DNA of 64,000 nt from NCBI GenBank assembly GCA_963747755.1, contig CAVVGK010000008.1:1-64000 (forward strand), read 5' to 3'. Position numbers and translations under genes: made by a program. Positions 7,631-16,954 of this stretch are shown piece after piece. This stretch comes from DATFVA01 sp963747755. Lineage in GTDB: Bacteria; Bacteroidota; Ignavibacteria; Ignavibacteriales; Ignavibacteriaceae. Position 1 is the first letter of the stretch. Every line of letters starts with the position of its first letter. The notes beneath the pieces are model-generated. The model made no database searches. It saw only the letters and a program-made list of their open reading frames with translations, and had not been told where the DNA came from.

Positions 7631-7915
7631 TAAGCCTGTCTATAAATTGTTTCGAAATTTACTATAATAATTATTAAATCTCATCGTAAAACCCATGTCA
7701 TACCAATAAACTGAAAATCGTCATACCTTAAACTTTCAGCTTTACGTTTAACTACTACGAATTTCTTATTTACACGCGAGAAAACAAAATGAAATCGGTT
7801 GATTTCCCTACAAAGTTCATCAGAGCACTTCCGAAATATATATCGCGGGTAACCCTGTGGCGATATTCCGGAACAGAGGAGATTTCAGAGCTGCAGACAG
7901 GCAAAGAAAATGCTG
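7631..7915. other. Intergenic region with no confident gene
   Basis: These 285 bases lie between the metF start and the 3' end of the acylase gene. The only open frame on the plus strand (ATG at 7789, 49 codons, ending at 7938) overlaps the acylase gene, has no ribosome-binding site and resembles nothing known. The part next to metF is AT-rich and probably holds its promoter, but no box pair stands out. Confidence 0.5.
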
Positions 7916-10369
7916 TTATCTTTCGGGGGTTATGCTAAGATGATATTTTTCATTCCTGATAGACGTGTCATCGGTTTTAATTCTGAGGTATTCGCCGCGA
8001 AGCCACATCTCCGACATATCCGAATAATGATCACTCATTATATTGCCTGACTCTCCTGTTGTAAGAATCATATAAAATTCATCCGGTCTGGAGAAATCAT
8101 AGATATAACGCATAGAAGGACCCAGATCATTCTCAAATTCGGAGTGACTAAACCTGGGAAACTTTTCGATACTTTCATAAAAAGCATACTCGGTATTGAA
8201 TATTGTGGTTCCATCGCCCCCAATTTCAAAGGGACCTATATCAATCACATTGTCGACTATGGAAGAGAACCCGCTGAAGGCATGCTTGAATATTACATGA
8301 TGCAGTTTACCCCACTGCCACAATTTTACGTCCTTACCAAAACGCTGTTCAAGGTCTGATAAAGCTTCGGAAAGACTTCTTCTGATTACTTCATCGCGGT
8401 CTTCAATCCTGGAAGTTGATTGATCGTCAAACCACCAGGAGCCTGGATTTTCCATTAACTGCATTATACTTCTGTAAGGAACATTTGTGGTGAAGAGAAA
8501 TTCGTTATACAAATCATGTCCCATTTTAGTCCTATAAATATTCTGAAGCAGATGGTTAAAAAAGACGGCATAGATTGCTGGGACCTGGCTGTACTGATTC
8601 ATTTCATAATTCCAATTCTCAAAAAGTTCGAGTGTTAGCTTCAGATTGGCATCGGTTATCTTTACATTATTAAATGCTTTCAGAATATAACCTGTGAGTT
8701 CCTTAGCGTATGGCGATACAAAATCCACCTGGTATCTCATATAATCAGACACCGAATGTTTTGGTTTGGAATGAAGAAGCTCGGTTATCCTTTCTATTCT
8801 AGAGGGTGGTTCCCATAAATTTGAGATATGGTACTTAAAGTTCTTCAGAGTTTTGTTATTGGCTGAGGCAATATAATTTTCAGGAGGATTAAAAAGGTCA
8901 GGAATTTCACTAGCAGGAACATACCCTTTCCAGTCATTCTTATTTGTGGTACCGTCAAAGATGAAGGTAGGGTTCTGGTTTCCTCGAAGAGGAAGCCTTC
9001 CCCCGAAGACGTAGCCGATATTACCTTCTTTATCAGCATACACAAAATTCTGCCCGGGAACAGCATAGGTTGAAAAAGCTGCTTTGAACTCTTTCCAGCT
9101 GCGGGCCTTGTTTATATTAAGAAATGCCGTGAACTCGTCGCTGAAGTCCTGCGCCGTCCACCGCATACTTACCGCAGAAGTATCAAGTTTGGTGTTGGGG
9201 TATAAAACCTTATATGGGTGAATATCTGATATAATAGGACCGTGACCGGTAATCCTGATCTTAAAAGGAACATCAGATGAATCTTTCACTCTTATTGTAT
9301 CACGGATAACCTGAAGAGGATGCCACTTGTTTTCATAAAAATAATTTGTGCCTGAAGAATCGATTTTCTCAGAATAAAAATCGGCATCATCCAGCATTAT
9401 GTTTGTAAGAACCCAGGATATATTCTGATTCTTGCCAATAACAAAAACAGGGACACCGGGAAGTGTGTAACCTTCGGCATTCCAGTCTCCGCTTCTGATT
9501 ACCGCGGCGTACCATTTACCAGGAGCACTGTAGCCAAGGTGAGGATCATTAGCAATTATGGGGGTTCCCGAAGCTGACATATTCTTGTTTACAACCCAGT
9601 TGTTTGAACCAATATGAGTCCCTTCAATGCCAAAGAATTTCCTGAACCGCCTGTCGGTATCTATTAAATCGCTTGATATATTAGGAAGCTTCTTAAGATC
9701 AGGAGGAATTATATAGGGAGCATTTTCAGGATAGTCGGGAAAGATATCTTTTACCTTTTCCTCACCGAATTTTTGAACAAGCCCGCTGAAGACAACATCT
9801 GTCCACCAGCTGATATTTAATTCCCACGCCATCATCCGGCCCATGATCAGGCAGTCTAACGGTTTCCATTTATAGGGAGTGTAATTAAGAATATCGAACT
9901 CAACAGGGAAATGTGCTTTTGCCCGGTCAATATAGAGATTTACACCTTCTGAATAGGACTGAAGAATTTTGAGAGAATTTCTATCCATCCTGCTTTGTAT
10001 CATTTCAGCCATACGCTTTATGCCGACGGTTCTGAACATAAGATCGAATGGTATTGTTTCCTTGCCCAGTATTTCACTTAATCTTCCGGCGCCAGCACGA
10101 CGTGCGATGTCCATTGTGAACAATCTTTCCTGAGCGTGAACATAACCAAGCGCAAAGGCCGCATCTTCATCATTTTTCGCAAGGATATAAGGTATAGCCA
10201 TACTGTCACGATATATTTCAATATCCGAAGAAATATGCTGTGCCTTTATCTGTCCATTATATTCAGGCAGAGAAGAATTCAGCATATTGAAAAAGAAGAA
10301 TCCCCCGATTAAAATCAGGATGATTAAAGAGAGTATTATACCTAATGTAATTTTCAACCAGCGCGGCAT
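7916..10369 (-). CDS. Penicillin acylase family protein (Ntn hydrolase)
   Basis: An 817-residue precursor of the acylase/quorum-quenching-acylase family, which hydrolyses amides such as beta-lactam side chains or acyl-homoserine lactones after autocatalytic cleavage. A membrane anchor or signal segment (about residues 5-28) directs it across the inner membrane. The alpha-subunit part has AFALGYVHAQERLFTMD; the nucleophile is Ser255 in the GSNNW motif after the linker, followed by the conserved NDPHLGY. Length is typical. It stands alone on the minus strand. Substrate cannot be told from sequence. Confidence 0.93.
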   Translation of the reverse strand: MPRWLKITLGIILSLIILILIGGFFFFNMLNSSLPEYNGQIKAQHISSDIEIYRDSMAIPYILAKNDEDAAFALGYVHAQERLFTMDIARRAGAGRLSEILGKETIPFDLMFRTVGIKRMAEMIQSRMDRNSLKILQSYSEGVNLYIDRAKAHFPVEFDILNYTPYKWKPLDCLIMGRMMAWELNISWWTDVVFSGLVQKFGEEKVKDIFPDYPENAPYIIPPDLKKLPNISSDLIDTDRRFRKFFGIEGTHIGSNNWVVNKNMSASGTPIIANDPHLGYSAPGKWYAAVIRSGDWNAEGYTLPGVPVFVIGKNQNISWVLTNIMLDDADFYSEKIDSSGTNYFYENKWHPLQVIRDTIRVKDSSDVPFKIRITGHGPIISDIHPYKVLYPNTKLDTSAVSMRWTAQDFSDEFTAFLNINKARSWKEFKAAFSTYAVPGQNFVYADKEGNIGYVFGGRLPLRGNQNPTFIFDGTTNKNDWKGYVPASEIPDLFNPPENYIASANNKTLKNFKYHISNLWEPPSRIERITELLHSKPKHSVSDYMRYQVDFVSPYAKELTGYILKAFNNVKITDANLKLTLELFENWNYEMNQYSQVPAIYAVFFNHLLQNIYRTKMGHDLYNEFLFTTNVPYRSIMQLMENPGSWWFDDQSTSRIEDRDEVIRRSLSEALSDLEQRFGKDVKLWQWGKLHHVIFKHAFSGFSSIVDNVIDIGPFEIGGDGTTIFNTEYAFYESIEKFPRFSHSEFENDLGPSMRYIYDFSRPDEFYMILTTGESGNIMSDHYSDMSEMWLRGEYLRIKTDDTSIRNEKYHLSITPER

Positions 10370-10456
10370 AAGAATTCATTTTTTATTTATAAATATAACA
10401 TTTGCGAAGATATTTGGTCAGCCAAAACCAGATATTTTAGCTATCCCTGTTTGTTA

Positions 10457-10768
10457 TCAATCGTAATATTTAACTTTGCATCCGCATCCATCCCACATTT
10501 TTTCGTAGATATCCAATCTCTCGCTAACAAATTTCCCGGCTGTTTCTTCATCCGGAAACAAACGTAAAGCTATTTCATTCTTATCGGTTTTTTCCTGCAC
10601 AAATATATGATCCTTCAACCTGATAATCCTTATATAATCAGATATCAGAGTATTATGTTCATACTTCACTTCAGCCTGTGAAAGAATACCTTCAAGCATT
10701 TGGACGGGAACATATATTTTCTTATCTGTATTCAGTTTATTCAGAATATTATTTTCATCTATTCCCAT
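10457..10768 (-). CDS. Hypothetical protein, 103 aa
   Basis: Not recognised. A soluble, charged protein with a predicted mixed alpha/beta pattern and an unusual C-terminus, WDGCGCKVKYYD, with a Cys-Gly-Cys pair that could bind metal or be redox-active. The ATG has a fair upstream GGAG (minus strand, AATGAGGAGATAAC). It is divergently oriented from the tRNA-editing-domain gene at 10870 and about 90 bases upstream of the acylase gene. Confidence 0.6.
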   Translation of the reverse strand: MGIDENNILNKLNTDKKIYVPVQMLEGILSQAEVKYEHNTLISDYIRIIRLKDHIFVQEKTDKNEIALRLFPDEETAGKFVSERLDIYEKMWDGCGCKVKYYD

Positions 10769-10869
10769 GTTATCTCCTCATTATTATAATAATTAGATTA
10801 TATAGGAGGCACAAAGTTTCAAATCTTTAATTATATTAAAATATTAATAGGAATAATAAATAATAGACT

Positions 10870-11304
10870 ATGTCAAAAGAATATCCTCGGGAGATGCATA
10901 CCACAGAACATATTCTTAACCAGACAATGGTAAGAATATTCGGGTGCGGGCGGTCCTTCAGCAATCATATCGAAAAAAGGAAATCAAAATGCGATTATCA
11001 TTTTGAAAGAAACCTGAGTGATGAGGAGATTACTCAGATTCAAGAACAGGTAAACAAAATAATTGAAGGTGATAACGAAGTTACCGAAGAATTCATACCA
11101 AGAATGGAAGCATCGAAGGAATTTGACCTTGAAAAGCTTCCTGATGCAGTAGGGGAAACTATCAGGATAATCAAAGTCGGCGATTATGATGCCTGCCCCT
11201 GCATAGGACAGCATGTGAAATATACTTCCGAAATAGGTGAATTCAGGATTATTTCCACGGGGTACGGAGACGGTGTATTAAGGATAAGATTTAAAGTAGC
11301 ATAG
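10870..11304 (+). CDS. Stand-alone alanyl/threonyl-tRNA editing-domain (AlaX-like, SAD) protein
   Basis: The 144-residue protein contains only the second-additional-domain fold of alanyl- and threonyl-tRNA synthetases. Zinc ligands are visible as HTTEH (His10, His14) and CIGQH (Cys111, His115), the HxxxH...CxxxH signature of the editing site. Related AlaX proteins hydrolyse mischarged Ser-tRNA(Ala) or Gly-tRNA(Ala) in trans. No synthetase, glycine-rich or C-Ala domain is attached. It is expressed alone and converges on ahcY across a bidirectional hairpin. No strong ribosome-binding site is seen before the ATG. Confidence 0.85.
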   Translation: MSKEYPREMHTTEHILNQTMVRIFGCGRSFSNHIEKRKSKCDYHFERNLSDEEITQIQEQVNKIIEGDNEVTEEFIPRMEASKEFDLEKLPDAVGETIRIIKVGDYDACPCIGQHVKYTSEIGEFRIISTGYGDGVLRIRFKVA

Positions 11305-11306
11305 CG

Positions 11307-11337
11307 ATACAGAGCGGAATCAATTTCCGCTCTGTAT
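11307..11337. terminator. Bidirectional hairpin terminator between convergent genes
   Basis: A perfect 13-base inverted repeat (ATACAGAGCGGAA with TTCCGCTCTGTAT) with a five-base loop lies in the 45-base gap between the plus-strand editing-protein gene and the minus-strand ahcY. T runs are short, so it may work through stem stability alone. Confidence 0.6.
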
Positions 11338-11349
11338 ACAGAACAATGA

Positions 11350-12678
11350 TTAATACCGGTAGTAATCAGGTTTAAAAGGTCCTTCAACAGGCACGCCAAT
11401 GTATTCGGCCTGCTCAGGTGTTAAAGTCTCAAGTTCCACTCCCAGTTTTCCAAGATGAAGCATAGCTACCATTTCATCGAGGTGTTTTGGGAGAACATAA
11501 ACTTTATTTTCATACTGATCATTATTTGTCCACAATTCAATCTGGGCAAGAACCTGGTTTGTAAAAGAGTTAGACATTACAAACGAAGGATGTCCCATTG
11601 CGCAGCCCAGATTTACAAGTCTTCCCTCAGCAAGTACGATTATATCATTTCCATTAATATTATATTTATCAACCTGGGGCTTTATAGTATCTTTCGTTTT
11701 TCCATACTTATTGTTCAGCCAGGCGATATCAATTTCATTATCAAAATGCCCGATGTTGCAGACAATAGTCTTATCTTTCATCGCCTCGAAATGTTTTCCG
11801 GTAACAATATCACGATTTCCTGTTGCAGTAACAACGATATCGGCTGCTTTCAGTGCATTCTCAAGCTTCATTACCTGGAAACCGTTCATTGCAGCCTGGA
11901 GGGCACATATAGGGTCTACCTCTGTTACAATAACCCTCACGCCCGCACTGGCAAGGGATTCGGCAGACCCTTTGCCAACGTCTCCGTAGCCGCATACAAC
12001 AGCAACCTTACCGGCGAGCATCAAGTCGGTTGCCCTTCTGATGGCATCAACAAGCGATTCTCTGCATCCGTACTTGTTATCGAATTTCGATTTTGTTACA
12101 GAGTCGTTAACGTTAAATGCAGCTACCGGCAATGTACCTTTGTTCATTCTATCGTACAAGCGGTGAACGCCTGTAGTAGTTTCTTCTGATATTCCTTTTA
12201 CTTCCTTTACAAGTTCGGGATATTCGTCAAGTACTTTATTCGTTAAATCACCGCCGTCATCAAGTATCATGGTCAGAGGTTTACGATCTTTTCCAAAGAA
12301 TAATGTCTGTTCAATACACCATTCATATTCCTCCAGGGTTTCGCCTTTCCACGCATAAACAGGAATTCCTGCAGCTGCGATAGCAGCAGCAGCATGATCC
12401 TGAGTAGAGAAAATATTACAGGATGACCACTTCACTTCAGCACCGAGTTCTATAAGGGTTTCAATCAGAACAGCTGTTTGAATTGTCATATGAAGACATC
12501 CTGCAATTCTTGCACCCTTAAGTGGTTTCTGTTTACCGAATTTTTCCCTTATTGACATCAGTCCCGGCATCTCAGCTTCAGCCAGTTTAATCTCTTTTCT
12601 TCCCCATTCTGCCAGGGAAATATCCTTCACCTTATACGGCAGAACCTCAGCGTCTTTTTTTGTTGTTACATCACTCAT
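11350..12678 (-). CDS. ahcY: Adenosylhomocysteinase (S-adenosylhomocysteine hydrolase)
   Basis: The 442-residue NAD-dependent enzyme splits S-adenosylhomocysteine to adenosine and homocysteine, relieving product inhibition of methyltransferases. Seen are AGCLHMTIQTAVLIETL, the substrate-site region NDSVTKSKFDNKYGCRESL, the NAD-binding CGYGDVGKGSAESL, CNIGHFDNEID and the C-terminal PFKPDYYRY tail that completes the neighbouring subunit's cofactor site. Length is that of the bacterial/eukaryotic type. It follows metK by 28 bases with an AAGGAAC ribosome-binding site. Confidence 0.97.
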   Translation of the reverse strand: MSDVTTKKDAEVLPYKVKDISLAEWGRKEIKLAEAEMPGLMSIREKFGKQKPLKGARIAGCLHMTIQTAVLIETLIELGAEVKWSSCNIFSTQDHAAAAIAAAGIPVYAWKGETLEEYEWCIEQTLFFGKDRKPLTMILDDGGDLTNKVLDEYPELVKEVKGISEETTTGVHRLYDRMNKGTLPVAAFNVNDSVTKSKFDNKYGCRESLVDAIRRATDLMLAGKVAVVCGYGDVGKGSAESLASAGVRVIVTEVDPICALQAAMNGFQVMKLENALKAADIVVTATGNRDIVTGKHFEAMKDKTIVCNIGHFDNEIDIAWLNNKYGKTKDTIKPQVDKYNINGNDIIVLAEGRLVNLGCAMGHPSFVMSNSFTNQVLAQIELWTNNDQYENKVYVLPKHLDEMVAMLHLGKLGVELETLTPEQAEYIGVPVEGPFKPDYYRY

Positions 12679-12706
12679 TTTTGTTCCTTTTCTATATTAT
12701 ATAAAC

Positions 12707-13849
12707 TTAAGCATATTTTTTAAATACAGGAACAAGGTCTAATTGTTCCCAGGTAAAATCTTTATCATTACGTCCGAAGTGTCCGTAAGCAGCCGTCTTT
12801 TTGTAAATAGGCCTTCTTAGTTTTAATCTGCTGATTATACCTCCCGGAGTGAGATCAACCTCTTCAAAAATCATTCGGGAAATTTCTTTATCAGGAATAA
12901 TGCCGGTACCGTGAGTGTTCACATATACCGAAACAGGATCAACAACACCTATTGCATACGCTACCTGAACGAGACATTCCTTAGCGAGTTTTGCTCCTAC
13001 GACGTTTTTGGCAATGTGTCTTGCAGCATAGGTTGCACTTCTGTCAACCTTGGAAGGATCCTTACCTGAAAAAGCGCCTCCTCCGTGAGGAGCCCAGCCT
13101 CCGTAAGTATCAACTATTATCTTTCGTCCTGTTAACCCGCTGTCGCCATGAGGACCACCAATTTCAAATCTCCCGGTAGGATTAACAAAATACTTTGTCT
13201 TTTTATCTATGAACTTTTCAGGAATAACCTTCTTAATAACGTTCTCAATTATATCTTCTTTTATTTTTTTCTGCCTGACATCAGGATCATGCTGAGTTGA
13301 AACTACAACGGCATCCACTCTTACAGGTCTGTTTTTATCGTCATATTCAATTGTAACCTGTGATTTTGCGTCTGGACGCAGATACGGCATTAATCCATTA
13401 CCTTTTTTTCTGATATCCGCAAGTTTCTTAACCAGCTTATGAGCATACATTATCGGCATAGGCATCAATTCAGGAGTCTGATCACATGCATACCCGAACA
13501 TAATTCCCTGGTCGCCGGCGCCGCCTTTGTCAACGCCCATTGCTATATCAGGCGACTGTGAATGAATGGAATTCAATACCGAGCAGGATTCCGAATCGAA
13601 TCTGTAATCAGCGCTGTTATATCCAATTTTTTTTATAGTCTCACGGACAACATCGGGAACTTCAATATAAGCTTTCGTGGTAATCTCACCGCCTACCAAA
13701 GCAAGGCCGGTTGTAACAAATGATTCACAAGCGACTCTCGCATTCGGATCTTTCTCAAAAATTGCATCTAAAATATTATCTGATATTGCATCACAGACTT
13801 TATCCGGATGTCCTTCGGAAACTGATTCCGATGTGAATAAGTATGACAT
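12707..13849 (-). CDS. metK: S-adenosylmethionine synthetase
   Basis: The 380-residue enzyme makes SAM from methionine and ATP. The characteristic motifs GHPDKVCDAISD (residue 16 on), GAGDQGIMFGYA and GGGAFSGKDPSKVDRSA are intact, and the length is standard. It lies between a sugar nucleotidyltransferase gene and ahcY, so synthesis and recycling of SAM are co-transcribed. The 35-base gap upstream leaves no room for a SAM riboswitch directly in front of it. Confidence 0.97.
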   Translation of the reverse strand: MSYLFTSESVSEGHPDKVCDAISDNILDAIFEKDPNARVACESFVTTGLALVGGEITTKAYIEVPDVVRETIKKIGYNSADYRFDSESCSVLNSIHSQSPDIAMGVDKGGAGDQGIMFGYACDQTPELMPMPIMYAHKLVKKLADIRKKGNGLMPYLRPDAKSQVTIEYDDKNRPVRVDAVVVSTQHDPDVRQKKIKEDIIENVIKKVIPEKFIDKKTKYFVNPTGRFEIGGPHGDSGLTGRKIIVDTYGGWAPHGGGAFSGKDPSKVDRSATYAARHIAKNVVGAKLAKECLVQVAYAIGVVDPVSVYVNTHGTGIIPDKEISRMIFEEVDLTPGGIISRLKLRRPIYKKTAAYGHFGRNDKDFTWEQLDLVPVFKKYA

Positions 13850-13884
13850 TCTTATTTCTGCCTTAATTAGTTTATCTGAATGAG

Positions 13885-14862
13885 TTAATAAAAATCTATT
13901 TCGGTTGAGTTACCTGAGTTCAATCTCTTAAAAGATCCCTGTATTACAGAATTATCACCTATAATCGAATTCTCAAGCATAGCCTTTGATACTTTTGCCT
14001 GTGAACCAATAAGCGAGTTTCTTATTATTGAGTCTTCTATTACTGAACCAGCAGCAATAGTTGTGAAGGGTCCTATTACTGAATTCTTGATTACAGCATC
14101 CGGAGCAATGAAAACGGGTTTATTTATCACCACGGTTTCCATCTCCCTGCCGTTATCAGTTTTAGTGAGAAGATGCTGGTTAGTAGAGAGTAACGTTTCA
14201 GGTTTACCGCAATCGTACCATCCCTCCACGGGAAAGGTGGTTATCTTCTCACCTTTATCAATCATTATCTGTATGGCGTCAGTAAGCTGAAGCTCGCCTT
14301 TTGTCCTGATATTCTTTTCAACAAGTTCGGTTAAAGCTGACTTAAGCGACTGTGAATTTTTAAAGTAATACAACCCTACCAGGGCAAGGTTTGATACAGG
14401 TTCTAGGGGTTTCTCTACAAGTTTTTTTATGAAGTTATCTTCGACGACTGCAACGCCGAATCTGCGAGGATCTTCAACCTCCTTTACCCCGAGTGAGGAA
14501 TGTTTACTCTTAAAAACATATGAAAGATCTACATCAAACAGGGTATCTCCAAGGATAACGAAGATATCATCTTCATCAAAAGTCGGGGCAGCCATATAGA
14601 TAGCATGACCCAATCCATGCATTTCTTCCTGTACAATGAAATCAGACTGCAGCTGAGGATATTCCTGTTCTACATATTCTTTAATCATCTCACCCAGATA
14701 GCCGATAATGAAGGTTGACTTTATAAGTCCTTCATCTAGAAGCTTATCAAGTATGTGTCCCAGTATAGGTTTTCCGCCAACGTTCAAAAGGACTTTTGGG
14801 GTGGAGTATGTATGCGGTTTTAATCTTGTTCCAATACCAGCAACGGGTATTACTGCTCTCAT
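13885..14862 (-). CDS. Sugar-phosphate nucleotidyltransferase
   Basis: A 325-residue NDP-sugar pyrophosphorylase. The N-terminal nucleotidyltransferase domain has VAGIGTRLKPHTYSTPKVLL and ILGDTLFDVDLSYVF; VEGWYDCGKPETLL marks the end of the catalytic domain. The C-terminal 80 residues show hexapeptide-like repeats (IKNSVIGPFTTIAAGSVIED) of a left-handed beta helix. It resembles glucose-1-phosphate thymidylyltransferase/uridylyltransferase-type enzymes; the sugar and nucleotide specificity are not clear. It may feed the glycan genes at the other end of the window. Confidence 0.88.
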   Translation of the reverse strand: MRAVIPVAGIGTRLKPHTYSTPKVLLNVGGKPILGHILDKLLDEGLIKSTFIIGYLGEMIKEYVEQEYPQLQSDFIVQEEMHGLGHAIYMAAPTFDEDDIFVILGDTLFDVDLSYVFKSKHSSLGVKEVEDPRRFGVAVVEDNFIKKLVEKPLEPVSNLALVGLYYFKNSQSLKSALTELVEKNIRTKGELQLTDAIQIMIDKGEKITTFPVEGWYDCGKPETLLSTNQHLLTKTDNGREMETVVINKPVFIAPDAVIKNSVIGPFTTIAAGSVIEDSIIRNSLIGSQAKVSKAMLENSIIGDNSVIQGSFKRLNSGNSTEIDFY

Positions 14863-14948
14863 AAAGTCTTTGGTTTATTACTATTAAGAATACAAAATTA
14901 CCTAAACCGTTTTTGAATAACAAATAAAACAGGGACAAACCACTCAGT

Positions 14949-16172
14949 CTAATTCCTTATATCACTCAGTACTTCTTCAACCGGTTTTACCTCCTGAAAA
15001 AAAGATAATATTCTGTGCAATACCTGGTCAACGACCGCATCAGGGCAGGATGCGCCGCTTGTTAAAATAACAGAAACAGGTGATTTTGATGGTATATAAT
15101 TCTCTGTAATCTTTTCTGTAGCTGTATGAAGATTATAATGATTTACTGATTCTACTGATAGCAGTTTATCAGCAGATGAAATAAAATACGTTTTATGTCT
15201 TTCCTCACATAACTCTACAATGTGCCCTGTATTGGAGCTGTTGTATCCCCCTACCACTATTGCAAAATCTGCCGGCTGCCTGACAAGCTCTATCGTCGCC
15301 TGCTGATTATCATACGTAGCATAGCATAAGGTATCTCTCGTATCGGCAAAATGCTCAATCAGATTTTCATAACCGTACTTCTTAATCATTATATTTTTCA
15401 GATGATCTGCTATGGCCTGGGTTTCCGTTGCAAGCATCGTTGTCTGGTTCACCACTCCTATCCTGCTAAGGTCAGTCAGGGGGTCAAAGTCTTCCGGATA
15501 TTTGCCCAGGAAAACATCATGAAATTCATCCAGCGTTATCTTACCCAATATAAAGTCACCGAGTTTCCTGGTTTCATCCAGATCCTTTACAATCAGTGCG
15601 GGGGAGCCATCGGAGCTGTGTGAAAATGTTGCCCTCGTTTCCTCGTGGTTATGTCTACCATGGATAATAATTGTATAGTCCTTTTCACCGAGCTGCTTTG
15701 ATCTGTTCCATACCTTCTCGACAAAAGGACAGGTTGTATTATACTTGTAGGGATCGATACCGAGTTCGTTTAGTTTTTTCTGAATTTCAATGGTAGTGCC
15801 GAAAGCAGGAATTATTACAATATCCGCCGGAGTCAGCTCGTTCCAGTCTATCAGCTGCCGACCCGAAGTATCCATCAAGAATTTTACGCCGCGGCTTTGA
15901 AGATCGTTATTAACACCGGGATTGTGAATCATTTCGCTGAGAAGGTAAATTCTTTTATCAGGGTTCTCTTCGATAGCTTTATAAGAGATTTCGATAGCAT
16001 TCTCAACACCGTAACAAAATCCGAAATGCCTGGCAATGTAAAATTTAACAGGACCGAAATCCAGCACAGTAGGAGTAAAGTCCTTCTTCCTGGGATCAGA
16101 ATCCTTGCGTAGATTTTTAATTCTGGATATTACCGGACTTTTATAAAATTCCGGGATATCAAATTGCTTCAT
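14949..16172 (-). CDS. ispH: 4-hydroxy-3-methylbut-2-enyl diphosphate reductase IspH, long form
   Basis: A 407-residue iron-sulfur enzyme of the non-mevalonate isoprenoid pathway, producing IPP and DMAPP. The three cluster cysteines are visible in RHFGFCYGVENA (Cys53), NTTCPFVEKVW and TSGASCPDAVV. The protein is about 90 residues longer than E. coli IspH because of an N-terminal extension and internal insertions, as in plant and cyanobacterial enzymes. It is separated by 86 bases from the downstream nucleotidyltransferase gene on the same strand. Confidence 0.94.
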   Translation of the reverse strand: MKQFDIPEFYKSPVISRIKNLRKDSDPRKKDFTPTVLDFGPVKFYIARHFGFCYGVENAIEISYKAIEENPDKRIYLLSEMIHNPGVNNDLQSRGVKFLMDTSGRQLIDWNELTPADIVIIPAFGTTIEIQKKLNELGIDPYKYNTTCPFVEKVWNRSKQLGEKDYTIIIHGRHNHEETRATFSHSSDGSPALIVKDLDETRKLGDFILGKITLDEFHDVFLGKYPEDFDPLTDLSRIGVVNQTTMLATETQAIADHLKNIMIKKYGYENLIEHFADTRDTLCYATYDNQQATIELVRQPADFAIVVGGYNSSNTGHIVELCEERHKTYFISSADKLLSVESVNHYNLHTATEKITENYIPSKSPVSVILTSGASCPDAVVDQVLHRILSFFQEVKPVEEVLSDIRN

Positions 16173-16428
16173 TAGCTAATTTTATCGGGTTAAAAAACAA
16201 ATTTAATAAAATCTCTCATGGATATCAGGGGAAAATCTATGATATGATCCGTAATTTGTTAAAAAAGGCCTTAGCAAGCCTGCAGCACTTCCGGTTTTAC
16301 CTTTCTTATCGAACATATCAAAAAGGATGGGGAGAAATTTAGTCTTTGAGAGTTAGGCGATAGTTGGCGGTCTGGTAATCTATATCAGGACTGAAAGGAT
16401 GAGCATATCCAGAAATAAAAGTCTGCTT
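16173..16428. other. Intergenic region with nothing recognisable
   Basis: This gap between the ispH start and the 3' end of the small membrane-protein gene contains no supported open frame, RNA gene or repeat. It presumably holds the ispH promoter on the minus strand. Confidence 0.5.
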
Positions 16429-16863
16429 TTATTCTTTGAAAGAAGACAGTCCAAAGTCAGTCATAAATTTTTCTTTTCCAGGGTAATTGACGAGGAAGAT
16501 TCCCATAACGATAACAAACATTCCGACGTACAGAAAATCTCCGGTAAGAAGATAGAAAGTGATGGAGAACAAATTAGCACCTTCGAGTAAAGCAAACTTC
16601 ACAATGTTTGATATTCGGTAAGTAATTATTTTTTCTTCATCACCAGCTTCAATTTTTGAATTTATGTCCCTGTTATATAGCAGCTTCGAAGCCACTACCA
16701 TAAGTACCACCACCAGTGGAACGATAAATCCTCCTGCTGTACTGAAATCTTTATTCGGAATCACTGTGTCGTTCTGAATAAGGAATAATGTGACAACAAA
16801 GTACAAAATCTGACCTAAGGCCAGGGCAACGAAGATAATTTTCAGCTGTTTAAAAGTATCCAT
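16429..16863 (-). CDS. Hypothetical four-helix membrane protein
   Basis: Not recognised by family. The 144-residue protein has four hydrophobic segments (about residues 7-27, 43-61, 86-106 and 110-128) with a charged cytoplasmic loop DINSKIEAGDEEKIITYR between the second and third, and so is probably an integral inner-membrane protein. It stands alone on the minus strand, divergent from prfA. Confidence 0.7.
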   Translation of the reverse strand: MDTFKQLKIIFVALALGQILYFVVTLFLIQNDTVIPNKDFSTAGGFIVPLVVVLMVVASKLLYNRDINSKIEAGDEEKIITYRISNIVKFALLEGANLFSITFYLLTGDFLYVGMFVIVMGIFLVNYPGKEKFMTDFGLSSFKE

Positions 16864-16954
16864 ATATACTTAACCGTTATGATAGTGATATAAATTATTT
16901 AGAAATTCGGTATCCACTTTATTATATTTGCCTTTCTAAACAAAGATTTGTGTT

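Noticed and set aside
7789..7938. 49-codon plus-strand open frame beside the acylase gene
   Set aside because: No ribosome-binding site, overlaps the 3' end of a confident gene and resembles no known protein.
11455..12189. 244-codon open frame antisense to ahcY
   Set aside because: Lies entirely within the strongly conserved ahcY gene; its composition is that of a complementary-strand shadow.
13850..13884. SAM riboswitch before metK
   Set aside because: The gap is only 35 bases and shows no aptamer-like structure.
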